Shown here piece after piece: positions 14,348-22,166 of a DNA stretch of 22,166 nucleotides (the stretch's first letter is position 1; every line of letters starts with the position of its first letter). The stretch comes from DATGHS01 sp035307785. Lineage in GTDB: Bacteria > Planctomycetota > Planctomycetia > Gemmatales > Gemmataceae. The stretch covers positions 1 to 22,166 of the forward strand of contig DATGHS010000412.1 of NCBI GenBank assembly GCA_035307785.1, in the 5' to 3' direction. A model generated the notes under the pieces. That model was not told where the DNA came from. It saw only the letters and a program-made list of their open reading frames with translations, and searched no databases. The position numbers and the translations under genes are program-made.

Positions 14348-15853
14348 TCACACCTCCGTCGTCAGCCCTTGGGCCATCTTCACTTCGGTGCCGTGGTTGA
14401 CGGTCCACGAAATCTTGTGCATGACGGTCTCCACCAGTCCGGCGGCGCTGGGGTGGCCGTTGCCGCTCTTTTTCACTCCGCCAAAGGGCAGGTGTACCTC
14501 GGCGCCGATGCATGGCAGATTGACGTAGCCCATGCCGAATTCGCATTCGTCGCGGAAGTAGCGCATGGCCCGGTAATCTTCAGTAACGACGGCCAGCGAC
14601 AGTCCGTACTCGGTGTCGTTGTAGATTTGGGCCGCGTGCTCGTTGTCGCGAAATGGAATCAGCGCCAGGTGCGGGCCGAAGACTTCTTCGCGGATGGTGC
14701 GCGCCCCTGGCTTGTACTCCTGGCGATAAACGAACGGCGACAGGTAGCAACCCTGGGCATGCTCGGCATCGGTCATGCAGCCGCCTTCGAGCAGGATCTT
14801 GGCGCCTTCCTTCTTGGCCAGTTCGTTGTACTGCAGCACTTTTTCCACGCTGCCTTTGTGGATTACCGGGCCGGTGAAGCACGCGGCATTGAGCGGTTCA
14901 CCGATGCGAATGCGCTTGGCCACGGCCACGAATTTCTCGGCATACTTGTCGAAGATCGATTCGTGAATGAGAATCCGGCCGGCGGAGACGCAACGCTGGC
15001 CGCTGGTCTTGAACGCGCTGATGATGCCGGAGATCACGGCGAGGTCCATGCGGGCATCGGCACAGACGATGACGGCGCTTTTGCTGCCCATTTCGGCCGC
15101 GACAATGCGGTCGTAATGTTCGGCCGAAAGCTGCTGAATGCGCTTGCCCACTTCGTAGCTGCCGGTGAAGAGCACGACATTGACGCCGGGGTCGCGCACC
15201 AGCGCTTCGCCCACTACATGATCACCGTGCACCAGGTTGAAGACTTCCGGCGGAAAGCCGGCTTCCTGAAATAACTCCGCCAGCTTCTGCCCGATGGCCG
15301 GCGTGTCTTCCGAGGGCTTGAAAATAACGGTGTTTCCCTCAAGCAGACTCGGACACAGCATCCACAGCGGCACGGCAAAGGGGAAGTTCCACGGCGTGAT
15401 GACGGCCACCACACCCCACGGCTTGCGGCGAACGAACGCATCCTTCTCCGCAATTTCCGAAGCCACGATGTTGCCAATGGGCATACGGCCGGTGCCGAAC
15501 ACGTACTGCACCATGTGCAAACCTTCAATCACCTCGGCCCGGCACTCGGTCAGCACCTTCCCGCATTCGCGAGCCATGAGTTGGGCCAAGGCATCGACGT
15601 CGCGATGAATGAGGTGAGCCAGCTTGTCGAACAATTCAGCGCGATAGATGCGACTCGTCCGCCGCCAGGCCGGGTACGCCGCTCGCGCTGCCGCCACCGC
15701 ATGCTGGGCGTCGGCCTCGGTCCCTTGCGGAAAGGTGCCGACGACCTCGTTCCAGTTGGCGGGGTTGTGACTCTCGAACGATTGCTTGGCCGAAGTGACA
15801 TTCTTTCCACCGATGATATGCCTGCCGGAAACGGGTGCGGTAGCGCTGGGCAT
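14348..15853 (-). CDS. NAD(P)-dependent aldehyde dehydrogenase
   Basis: The enzyme oxidises an aldehyde to the acid in the cytoplasm; its substrate cannot be told from sequence. ATG 15853 has a strong AGGAGG six bases upstream. The 501-residue protein is of normal family length. Visible motifs are TPWNFP (Asn156), the cofactor-binding Lys179 in FKPSEDTP, the Rossmann loop FTGSYEVGK (229-237), general base Glu254 in AAEMGSKSAV, and catalytic Cys288 in SGQRC. The C-terminal EVFGPHLALIPF and LPFGGVKKSGNG segments are also typical. It is about 130 bp downstream of the helicase gene on the same strand, with its own strong SD, so co-transcription is uncertain. EMGSKS replaces the commoner ELGGK/N block, pointing to a subgroup distinct from betaine or succinate-semialdehyde dehydrogenases. 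Confidence 0.93.
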   Translation of the reverse strand: MPSATAPVSGRHIIGGKNVTSAKQSFESHNPANWNEVVGTFPQGTEADAQHAVAAARAAYPAWRRTSRIYRAELFDKLAHLIHRDVDALAQLMARECGKVLTECRAEVIEGLHMVQYVFGTGRMPIGNIVASEIAEKDAFVRRKPWGVVAVITPWNFPFAVPLWMLCPSLLEGNTVIFKPSEDTPAIGQKLAELFQEAGFPPEVFNLVHGDHVVGEALVRDPGVNVVLFTGSYEVGKRIQQLSAEHYDRIVAAEMGSKSAVIVCADARMDLAVISGIISAFKTSGQRCVSAGRILIHESIFDKYAEKFVAVAKRIRIGEPLNAACFTGPVIHKGSVEKVLQYNELAKKEGAKILLEGGCMTDAEHAQGCYLSPFVYRQEYKPGARTIREEVFGPHLALIPFRDNEHAAQIYNDTEYGLSLAVVTEDYRAMRYFRDECEFGMGYVNLPCIGAEVHLPFGGVKKSGNGHPSAAGLVETVMHKISWTVNHGTEVKMAQGLTTEV

Positions 15854-15985
15854 GGGCGGCCTCCTGACTGAAGAATTCCTGGCTTGTACGATCTGCTTAC
15901 TGCATTATACGAGCGGCATCCTGCCAGCAGCGATTTGGAAAAACGGCCATAGACTCAGGATCAAGAGAAGGTGATCGATACTGCC

Positions 15986-18900
15986 TCACGGCGGCCCTTC
16001 ATGCAGCAGAATCGCGGCGGGCCCCCCGCCTTGAAGATTCTTGACCAGCGCCGTCACCCACGTCTTTTCACGTTGGGCCAGCGCTTCATCGAGATGATCG
16101 AGCGGGCCTTCCCATTGGCTGCGGCGGGAGAGAGTGCCGGGGTCGCCGACGAAGAGGATGCGTTGCCGCGAGCGCGTGACGGCCAGGCGCAGCAGTGCGG
16201 GATCATCGCCGAAAGTCACGGCCCGGCGCTCGTGGCTGCGCGTGAGGCTGAGGATCGCCAGGTCGCATTCCTGCTGGTGAAAATCGCCGGCGAATTCCAC
16301 GGTCAGGCGAATCGACTCGGGCACGGTAATCGCTTCGGAGCGCAGCATGTGGCGAAGCAATTCGGCCTGCGCTCGGTAGAGCGCGAGAATCGCGATGTGC
16401 AGTCCTTCCGCGTTTCGAGCCCAATCTTCAAGTTTGTCGTCGAGCAGGCGCAGGATTGCCTGGGCCTCGGCCAGATTGACGTAGCCGCGTGGCGGCAGCG
16501 TGGAGCGCAGCTCCGGCGGCAGCCGGTCACGGTGCTTGGGGTCGGCCAAATCAAGTTCCAGGCCAGCGCCGCCCCGCATCACGGGCAAACGCCGCGGCTG
16601 GCAGTTGTGAATATGCTCACCACGGCGGCGCTGCGCGTTATCGCTGTTGAAACCGGGCACCGGGATGAACTCGACGGTTGCTAGGTTTTTCTGCTCGGGC
16701 CGAATTCCGACGGGCGATTCAACAATGCCGAATTCCGCCAGCAATCCAGCCAAAGCGGGCGTCGGCCGGTGCCAGCGGTGCAAGGTCACCGCTCGGCCCG
16801 TATCCATGCGGCGCGTGTGCCGTTGAAGCCATTGCTCCGCTCGCGCACGATCCCAGCCGGCGGCGCAGTTGAAGGAAATGGCGATGGTACGCCCCGGTAC
16901 ACGGTCGGAGAAATGTTCCACCACGCCGGGCGCATATTCGACCTTCCGGCCAGCGGTTTCCTCGGACCAAATCAGCCGAATCTGGTTGCCGGTTTCCTCC
17001 CAGCGCGGCAGGCGCGCGGGCACTGGCACTTCCTGGAGTTCGCGAAACAGAAAGAGCTTGGCATGTTCCAGCGAGAAGGCTGCCGGGAACGTCACTTCGG
17101 CCAGCTTCGGCTCCGCCTGTTCCGGGCAAAGGATATGCAGTTCGATTTCCGGCGAGTCGGCCACGGGTTCGACTTCGAGCCGGCGTCGTTCGTCGGCCGA
17201 GAGCGGCAACATCCGACAACACAAGCGCTGGCCTTCCAGGCGCCAGATCGGCCACAGTAACGATTGCGTAAGTCGGGGCAGCGGGATTGATCTCGTCGAA
17301 GCCCCATGCCGGCCACGCGAAGCCGCGGAACGGCGCTGGCCGGCGTTTTCACTTGCGGAACTTCCCACTGGCTCACCGACCAATACCCATCGTGACGCGA
17401 AGCGCGCTATGGATAAGAGGTCCGCCTCCGCTAAGTGATGCGCGTCATCCACGATCAATAAATCGAACGGGTGATCCCCGCCGACCTCGCGCATTGCCTT
17501 GTCGTCGGCACAAGCTGAGAGCGGCATCGCGACGACTTGAATTGCTTCGCGCAGGCGGGCGAGGATCTGCCCCGCATAGCGCGGCAGGAATTCACGCAAG
17601 TGGCAGAAATATTCGAATTGTGAGCGAGTTTCTGCCACACGAGTTTGCAGTTCATTCCGACATAATTCGTGAGCGGAAACCGTGCAGAATTGGAGCTGGG
17701 GTGCCTCATGCGACAGATCGTGCTTCCGTTTCTCCCAGCGTTCTTCCAGCGCGGCTTGGTCACGCAACAAGGGGGCTTTCTCGTCGGTCCAAATCTGTTG
17801 GCGGCGCTGGATCTCGTCGGTGATGCGCTGTTCGCATTCGCGCTGCCATTCCTGTTGTTGCCGCTGTTGCTCTTGCTCGAGCGCGGCTTGTTGCCGATTC
17901 AACTCTTCGAGTTCCAAGCGTGCGCTTTGAAGAAGCTCCTGTTTTTCGCGCATTTTCGCCGGCACGTCGCCAAGCTTTTTCGCCTGGCTGCGCTGTTTCC
18001 ACCAGGTAAGCGAGAACCAGTGACTGTGTTCCTGCGCGTCGGCCAGTGGCGCTAGCTCCTTAAGATTTTGGTCCAGACGATGGATCTCGGCTTGCACTTT
18101 CGCCCGCTGCTCATTCAGCCGGACGGCAGACAAATTCAACTCGCCCAATCGCCGTTCCGACTCGCGGCGGAGAGTAATTATGGCGCAAAGAAACGGATCG
18201 GTTCCCTCGCAATCAGCCTCGGCCGAGGCGGCATGGTGAACTTCGGCCGGAATCGCCGCGTGTCGCCCTTCACCGTCGTTGATCTGGTCCTGCAGCTGAG
18301 CGAGCGAGCGTGCCAATTCGCCGAGTTCATTCAGGATCGGCTCGTCGCCCTGAAGTCGAGCCAGGCGTTGTTCAAGTTCTCGGCAACGCCTCGCCGCTTG
18401 CTGCACTGCATCTTCGCGAACCTGTCGCTCGTAAGCGGGCCAGGTGCAATTGCGGCCGGCCGGCAGCAAGCGTTCGGCCCTTTCGTCGGGGGCCAGGCAA
18501 CGCAGCAGCAGTCCGCAGGCTGATTTCTCCAGCCGCTCCAGAACCACGTCGAGTGCTGCCCGTGTTGGCGAGACGAACAGAACGCGCTGGCCGTGCTTCA
18601 CCTCCTGACGAATGATTTCTTCGATGAGGCGCGACTTGCCGGTGCCGGTTTGGCCTTGAATCACGGCCACGTCGGGCGTCTGTAGGGCCAGCGCAACCGC
18701 ACTGCGCTGATCGGCATCGAGCCCCGCATCGAACCATTCGAGATCATGTAAGACAAGCGGCGGCAGATCCGACGCCGGGCCGTGCAGCAGGCGATTGAAA
18801 AAAAACTGGCTGCGGTCGGTTCGGTGAACGTGATTTGTCGCCGTTGCCTTTCGGCAGTCCAGGTCAAGTAACGCTTGCCGTTGGGTTGAGGAGAGAGCCG

Positions 18901-19009
18901 GCAGAATTGCTTCCCAAGGGAGCGCAGTGGCAGCGTGGCCATTGGGCGTGGCCTGAGCGAGATCGGCCGGCGGGGCGGCGCCGGAACGGGATAATTCCCG
19001 TTGGCTCAT
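15986..19009 (-). CDS. UPF1-like SF1 helicase/ATPase with long coiled-coil insertion
   Basis: ATG 19009 has GAGGA seven bases upstream. In the 1007-residue protein, QRSAVALALQTPDVAVIQGQ leads into Walker A GQTGTGKS (119-126), and FVSPTRAALDVVLERL is motif Ia. A region of about 300 residues rich in Glu, Gln, Arg and Leu (about 200-435) is probably coiled coil, interrupted by SHWFSLTWWKQR near 329-340. Walker B reads LLIVDDAHH (517-525) and motif III WVLVGEP (541-547). The C-terminal RecA-like half ends with a motif V-like block (FAGDFHQQECDLAILSLTRS) and motif VI LAVTRSRQRILFVGDP (942-957). This is the AAA_11/AAA_12 arrangement of the UPF1/DNA2 group, which act on RNA or DNA. The second Walker B acidic residue is Asp, not Glu. 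No nuclease domain is evident. The biological role is unknown; no defence partner lies beside it. Confidence 0.87.
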   Translation of the reverse strand: MSQRELSRSGAAPPADLAQATPNGHAATALPWEAILPALSSTQRQALLDLDCRKATATNHVHRTDRSQFFFNRLLHGPASDLPPLVLHDLEWFDAGLDADQRSAVALALQTPDVAVIQGQTGTGKSRLIEEIIRQEVKHGQRVLFVSPTRAALDVVLERLEKSACGLLLRCLAPDERAERLLPAGRNCTWPAYERQVREDAVQQAARRCRELEQRLARLQGDEPILNELGELARSLAQLQDQINDGEGRHAAIPAEVHHAASAEADCEGTDPFLCAIITLRRESERRLGELNLSAVRLNEQRAKVQAEIHRLDQNLKELAPLADAQEHSHWFSLTWWKQRSQAKKLGDVPAKMREKQELLQSARLELEELNRQQAALEQEQQRQQQEWQRECEQRITDEIQRRQQIWTDEKAPLLRDQAALEERWEKRKHDLSHEAPQLQFCTVSAHELCRNELQTRVAETRSQFEYFCHLREFLPRYAGQILARLREAIQVVAMPLSACADDKAMREVGGDHPFDLLIVDDAHHLAEADLLSIARFASRWVLVGEPVGSSASENAGQRRSAASRGRHGASTRSIPLPRLTQSLLWPIWRLEGQRLCCRMLPLSADERRRLEVEPVADSPEIELHILCPEQAEPKLAEVTFPAAFSLEHAKLFLFRELQEVPVPARLPRWEETGNQIRLIWSEETAGRKVEYAPGVVEHFSDRVPGRTIAISFNCAAGWDRARAEQWLQRHTRRMDTGRAVTLHRWHRPTPALAGLLAEFGIVESPVGIRPEQKNLATVEFIPVPGFNSDNAQRRRGEHIHNCQPRRLPVMRGGAGLELDLADPKHRDRLPPELRSTLPPRGYVNLAEAQAILRLLDDKLEDWARNAEGLHIAILALYRAQAELLRHMLRSEAITVPESIRLTVEFAGDFHQQECDLAILSLTRSHERRAVTFGDDPALLRLAVTRSRQRILFVGDPGTLSRRSQWEGPLDHLDEALAQREKTWVTALVKNLQGGGPAAILLHEGPP

Positions 19010-19055
19010 CGAGCTTCCTCTGCGGCCAGTCGCAAAGCAGGCACATTCCTGCGAA

Positions 19056-19082
19056 TTCCGGAGTTATCATTATGATCCGGAA
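19056..19082. promoter_or_regulatory. Dyad upstream of the helicase gene, possible operator
   Basis: TTCCGG (19056-19061) and CCGGAA (19077-19082) flank the palindrome ATCATTATGAT (19066-19076). The spacers differ, four bases on one side and none on the other. The site is 47 bases upstream of the helicase ATG. It could be a repressor site or a leader hairpin; nothing else supports either. Confidence 0.3.
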
Positions 19083-19266
19083 GTCTGCACAATGCTCCTG
19101 GAAAATCGCCTTCTTTGCACATTTTTAACAGACGGGCCGGTGCGGCAGTTCTCACAAATAGTGCCGACCGGAGTGAATGCTGCCGAAAGAATGCAGGAAC
19201 TGGGGAGGGTTTGCGCTGAAAGTCCTTGCCCTGCAAATATAGACGAGCGACAGGCCCGATTCCATG

Positions 19267-19296
19267 CAAAAAATGATGAAAATTCAATTTGAATTG
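19267..19296 (-). terminator. Weak AT-rich hairpin with T-run after the transglutaminase-like gene
   Basis: On the minus strand AATTC-AAATT-GAATT forms a short stem immediately after the stop at 19298, followed by TTTCATCATTTTTTG. The stem is only five A/T-rich pairs, so efficiency is doubtful. Confidence 0.3.
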
Positions 19297-19297
19297 T

Positions 19298-20833
19298 TCA
19301 CTTATCCTTCTCAATCTTCAACACCTCGATTTGCGGTTTGCCAACCATCACGCGCATGACCGGCAAGAGCGGGGCCAGGGAGCGCGTTTCATACCAGCTA
19401 TGATCGGTGATTTTGATATGGGCCGAGCCCGCGCCGCCGAGCCCGAGTGTGGCATCGAGGCCTTGCCAGCCGCCGTTGATCATCGCCTCGGTCCACATGT
19501 GGAAGCCGAGCATTGGCCTGCGAGCGTCATCCTCATAATAGATGTAGCCGATCGCAGTGCGCGCTGGAATGCCCACGGCCTTGCACATGGCCGCCGTGAG
19601 CATTGAGAACTCGGTGCAGTCGCCCGCCAGGTTCCGGGCCACCTCGCTGGCCGGGGCCATGGCAATCGAGAAGTTCACGATTTTCATGTTGTTGTGGACC
19701 CAGCGCTCGATATTGAGCGCTTTCTGCCAGTCGGTGGCTGCATTACCGACGGCCTTCTTCGCCAATGCCTGCACATTCGGATCATCGCTGGTGAGGAAGA
19801 AGTTGCTCTTGATATATTCGTCGCGTACCTTGTCGTTTTTGCCGTTCGGATTCGGCTTGCGATCCGCACGCACGTACAACTCGAAGGTCTTGCCTTCGAC
19901 GTTTTTGATCTCTTGCCGGCCATCTCCCTTGGAGAAAGCGGTGGTGACATCATCGCCCTTATCTTCGGGCAAGCTGACGCGAAAGACGATGGTATCTTGC
20001 CCGTGCGGCGGAAAGGGGAGGCGTTGATTGAGCGGGATGGCTTGACCTAGACCGATATCGGGCAGCTTGGAGGGGTTAATTGGAGCAGTCGCAACTTCCT
20101 TGGTGGTGCGCTCGACGCGCAACTTGCCCAACCCGGGCATCATGGTTTCCGAGACGACGAGACGACCATTGTTATCGACCCACAGCGTTAGAGCCGGGAG
20201 CTGAACATCAGCAATTCGCTCTGGTTTCGCTTCCACGCGCAGTAATATTTGTGCGCCTCCGTTCAACTTGACCCTCTCTTTGTCTTTTGCGTCCATTTGC
20301 ACCTTGACGACTCTGACGACCGAAGGCTCGAACAGCCGATAGGAGAGGCTGTCGCCGGCCTTGCGATCCTTTAATAGATTCTCTTCCCGCACCAGGCCGA
20401 CGATGTCTTTGTCCCAGGGAATCTTGAAAGCCTTTTGCGGCCCGGCGACGGCCTTGCCGCCAAGGTCGATGACGAAGAAGCCGTCTTGGACTGGAGCGTG
20501 AAGCTCCAATTCCGTTTGCTGGCCCGCCATCATCCGGAAATGCACGCCTAGCAAGAGGCCGGTCGGAGTCTCATCGGTCATTTTCTCGGCCAGCATGTCG
20601 GCGAGTTGGCCGAAACGGCGGACGCTGAGTTTGAGCTGCTGTACAGTGCGGAGATCGATTCCGTTACCCGTATCAATTTCCCGCGTGACCGTGTGAACAT
20701 GGCCGGCCCGAGCGCCTTCGAGATAAGCGGCGTCCCAAGTTTCGGAGATTATTTTTCCTTCGGCCGGCGGCTGGGCAAGAGCTGGAACGACGAGGAGCAG
20801 CCCGAAGAGGATCGAGGCGCTGAAGCGACGCAT
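19298..20833 (-). CDS. Secreted transglutaminase-like protein
   Basis: ATG 20833 has GGGAG eight bases upstream and opens a Sec signal, MRRFSASILFGLLLVVPALA, with likely cleavage after ALA. The 511-residue protein has a beta-rich N-terminal half (about 25-330), possibly scaffold or substrate-binding. The transglutaminase-like domain (about 350-470) has Cys406 in AGDCTEFSML, His445 in GFHMWTEAM and Asp460 in GGWQGLDATLG, the complete Cys-His-Asp triad in the standard order. Bacterial members of this superfamily are mostly cysteine proteases or amidases, or are uncharacterised, not cross-linking enzymes, so 'transglutaminase' describes the fold. It acts outside the cytoplasm, inferred from the signal. 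The next plus-strand gene is divergent, 338 bp away. It is separated from the helicase gene downstream by a 288-bp gap. Confidence 0.9.
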   Translation of the reverse strand: MRRFSASILFGLLLVVPALAQPPAEGKIISETWDAAYLEGARAGHVHTVTREIDTGNGIDLRTVQQLKLSVRRFGQLADMLAEKMTDETPTGLLLGVHFRMMAGQQTELELHAPVQDGFFVIDLGGKAVAGPQKAFKIPWDKDIVGLVREENLLKDRKAGDSLSYRLFEPSVVRVVKVQMDAKDKERVKLNGGAQILLRVEAKPERIADVQLPALTLWVDNNGRLVVSETMMPGLGKLRVERTTKEVATAPINPSKLPDIGLGQAIPLNQRLPFPPHGQDTIVFRVSLPEDKGDDVTTAFSKGDGRQEIKNVEGKTFELYVRADRKPNPNGKNDKVRDEYIKSNFFLTSDDPNVQALAKKAVGNAATDWQKALNIERWVHNNMKIVNFSIAMAPASEVARNLAGDCTEFSMLTAAMCKAVGIPARTAIGYIYYEDDARRPMLGFHMWTEAMINGGWQGLDATLGLGGAGSAHIKITDHSWYETRSLAPLLPVMRVMVGKPQIEVLKIEKDK

Positions 20834-21171
20834 GAAAGGAACTCCCGAAGACCGGCAGCGTTTACGTCCGAAACACCGGACATATTACACCTTATAGGCA
20901 AATTTAGCCAATGGCAGAACGTTACTAATGTATTCGGCCGCCGGGAAGCTAGGGAAGCAGAGAAATTTGTGACGCCGGGGTAAGAAAGCACGCCGGGGTA
21001 GACTGGATGGATCGTACAGCCCGAATGAACGATCCATCCGGAATCTGGCCCCTTGCCGACCAGATAGAATAAAGCCGAGCAGCCGGCGCGAACGCCAGTT
21101 GCGAACTATATTCAACGTAAAGGATTTCTTCCGTGGCATTCCGATCGGGGGTGAATGCCGCGGAGTTCAGA
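20834..21171. other. Divergent intergenic region with direct and inverted repeats
   Basis: This 338-bp gap separates two divergent genes and holds no convincing coding sequence. ACGCCGGGGTA occurs twice (20972-20982 and 20990-21000), 18 bases apart. Just after it, GGATGGATCGT (21005-21015) and ACGATCCATCC (21029-21039) form a perfect 11-bp inverted repeat with a 13-base loop. Both could be protein-binding sites controlling the flanking genes. No clear -35/-10 pair was identified. Confidence 0.5.
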
Positions 21172-21831
21172 ATGGATGCGCCAATGCAAGGGGCCACAGT
21201 GAACTTTCGCCAGTTCGATGGGCATATCCTGATCGATCGTTATGGCGATTTTAGGCTGACCGATGCCATCCGGCCGGGTCCGGGAATACCGGTTGTGCCA
21301 CGAGAAGGGTTTCGACAGGGGGTCTACCGCGACTTTAAGCATCGCATCCGCATCCCCGTTTTGGCCGCCTCGGTTTCCAAAGAAAAGCTCTTCGAAACGT
21401 TCCTGGCTCTGCTCGAGCCGCTCGGCCCGGTGGTCGACGTCGTTCTCGAAACCAGCCACCGCAGCCGCAGCGGCAAGCACAAGGACCTGCGCCGCACCGA
21501 GATCGACGCGCCGATCCTGGCCAGCTACTGTTGCGAATTCGAAGACATGCTTTTGAACGATGGTTGTACTGGCCTCGCCGTGATGGCCACCGACAAGGCC
21601 ATGGAAGTGCAATTCGACGAACACAAGCTCCTTCTGGTCTACGCCCGCAAGCTCCGCCCTTTCCGCCGCATCGTCAAGTCCTTTGGCATTCGCCGTGACG
21701 ATGAGATGCCGCTCATCTCCGAAGCCGAGCACCTGCACGGCAGCGAACCGCATTACTACGACATGTTCCGCGATCTCGCTAACCGCATCGGCGCCGGCGA
21801 CCACGCAAAAGTGCAGATGGATGAGATGTAA
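21172..21831 (+). CDS. Conserved-looking cytoplasmic protein of unknown function (219 residues)
   Basis: ATG 21172 is preferred because GGAG lies six bases upstream; the GTG extension to 21133 has no SD. The protein begins MDAPMQGATVNFRQFDGHIL. It then shows IDRYGDFRLTD, a VSKEKLFETFLALLEPLGPV helix and the strand VVDVVLETSH. After a basic loop (RSRSGKHKDLRR) come DAPILASYCCEFEDML and the strand pair GLAVMATDKAMEVQFDEHKL, LLVYARKLRPFRRIV. The last third is polar with several His and Asp/Glu residues (EAEHLHGSEPHYYDMF). No signal, membrane helix or known catalytic motif is visible. The regular strand-helix alternation and normal codon use suggest a real alpha/beta protein. I do not recognise the family. 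A hairpin with CCGCGAGGC arms follows the stop. Confidence 0.75.
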   Translation: MDAPMQGATVNFRQFDGHILIDRYGDFRLTDAIRPGPGIPVVPREGFRQGVYRDFKHRIRIPVLAASVSKEKLFETFLALLEPLGPVVDVVLETSHRSRSGKHKDLRRTEIDAPILASYCCEFEDMLLNDGCTGLAVMATDKAMEVQFDEHKLLLVYARKLRPFRRIVKSFGIRRDDEMPLISEAEHLHGSEPHYYDMFRDLANRIGAGDHAKVQMDEM

Positions 21832-21841
21832 ATCCAACAAG

Positions 21842-21869
21842 CCGCGAGGCGAGTCTTCGAGCCTCGCGG
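21842..21869 (+). terminator. GC-rich hairpin downstream of the 219-residue protein
   Basis: CCGCGAGGC (21842-21850) and GCCTCGCGG (21861-21869) form a perfect 9-bp stem with a 10-base loop, starting ten bases after the stop. No T-run follows, so it may be a dispersed palindrome that also terminates. Confidence 0.45.
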
Positions 21870-22025
21870 GTCGGGAGAGGGGATGAGGCTGTAATTGCTT
21901 TCTGCACCCGCAAGCATTCCTGGATCTTTTCCTTTTCCCCGGCCCAGCATAGCCTTCATCGCTAAAAGCGTATACTTTGATTGCACCGGCCTCATTCATA
22001 TTCGCCCTTCGCTGAGATTCTCCCC

Positions 22026-22166
22026 ATGAAGCGACTGCTCTTGGCCGCCGCGGCCGTTGCCGTGCTCGGTGCCGCGATTGCATTTTCTCAAAACGGCCCC
22101 CTCGTCTCCAATTCCACGACGCCGCTCAAGATCGAGGTAGCGGACCGCAATCCCTGGACGCACCTT
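22026..22166 (+). CDS. N-terminus of a secreted protein, possibly a metallophosphoesterase (runs off window)
   Basis: Forty-seven codons are visible from ATG 22026. MKRLLLAAAAVAVLGAAIA is a textbook Sec signal, with likely cleavage near AFSQ. The mature start includes TTPLKIEVADRNPWTHL. From memory, similar wording (KIEV...NPWTHL, followed by an asparagine/aspartate-rich stretch) opens a planctomycete secreted metallophosphoesterase family, but the catalytic motifs lie beyond the window. The SD is weak. The upstream gap of 194 bp contains the hairpin after the preceding gene and no evident promoter. Confidence 0.6.
   Translation, partial: MKRLLLAAAAVAVLGAAIAFSQNGPLVSNSTTPLKIEVADRNPWTHL

Noticed and set aside
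14342..15274. Plus-strand open frame opposite the aldehyde dehydrogenase
   Set aside because: Antisense shadow; the minus-strand protein has all catalytic residues.
14348..19009. Helicase plus aldehyde dehydrogenase as a defence or biosynthetic system
   Set aside because: The gap is over 130 bp, the dehydrogenase has its own SD, and no functional link between the families is known.
21112..22083. Minus-strand open frame of 323 codons at the right end
   Set aside because: It covers two plus-strand genes that have an SD or a signal peptide, and its product has no recognisable features.

Overview
The window looks like chromosomal DNA from a planctomycete, most likely the Pirellulales. The evidence is moderately GC-rich coding sequence, the planctomycete-type N-terminus on a large secreted protein (residues LELLESRVVP), a PknB-type kinase with a C-terminal membrane anchor, and several secreted proteins of unknown function. 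A 47-residue gene start at the right edge resembles planctomycete secreted metallophosphoesterases. This assignment rests on family recognition, not on a database search. No phage genes, insertion sequences or CRISPR arrays were seen.

Left part (1-3.8 kb): a large secreted protein runs off the left edge on the minus strand (calcium-binding repeats, CAP domain, Pro-rich linker, FG-GAP/VCBS-like repeats). Divergent from it is an unusual fusion of an XRE-type helix-turn-helix to a complete DJ-1/PfpI domain. Its stop overlaps tail-to-tail with a Uma2-family nuclease-fold gene. A small lipoprotein gene follows.

Middle (3.8-9.1 kb, minus strand): metG (methionyl-tRNA synthetase with variant signature motifs), a 600-residue secreted protein resembling DUF3352 proteins, and a Ser/Thr kinase. 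metG, the lipoprotein and the Uma2 gene run in one direction with gaps of 64 and 58 bp and could be one transcript.

Centre (9.2-13.1 kb): a heptanucleotide repeat lies just upstream of a tRNA-Leu(UAG). purE follows, then a secreted or outer-membrane-like protein behind a good sigma70-type promoter. Next is a 21-bp perfect inverted repeat, then a long aspartokinase with four ACT domains on the minus strand.

Right part (13.2-22.2 kb): a small 84-residue protein and an apparently broken gene with two compensating frameshifts at A-runs. These are followed by an aldehyde dehydrogenase, a 1007-residue UPF1-like SF1 helicase with a long coiled-coil insertion, and a secreted transglutaminase-like protein. 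A plus-strand conserved-looking protein of unknown function and the start of a secreted protein complete the window.

The housekeeping genes (metG, purE, lysC, tRNA-Leu) are interspersed with lineage-specific genes. I see no convincing multi-gene defence or biosynthetic system. The most unusual items are the HTH-DJ-1 fusion, the coiled-coil SF1 helicase, the kinase's C-terminal region, the double-frameshift locus and a scattered set of GC-rich intergenic dyads.
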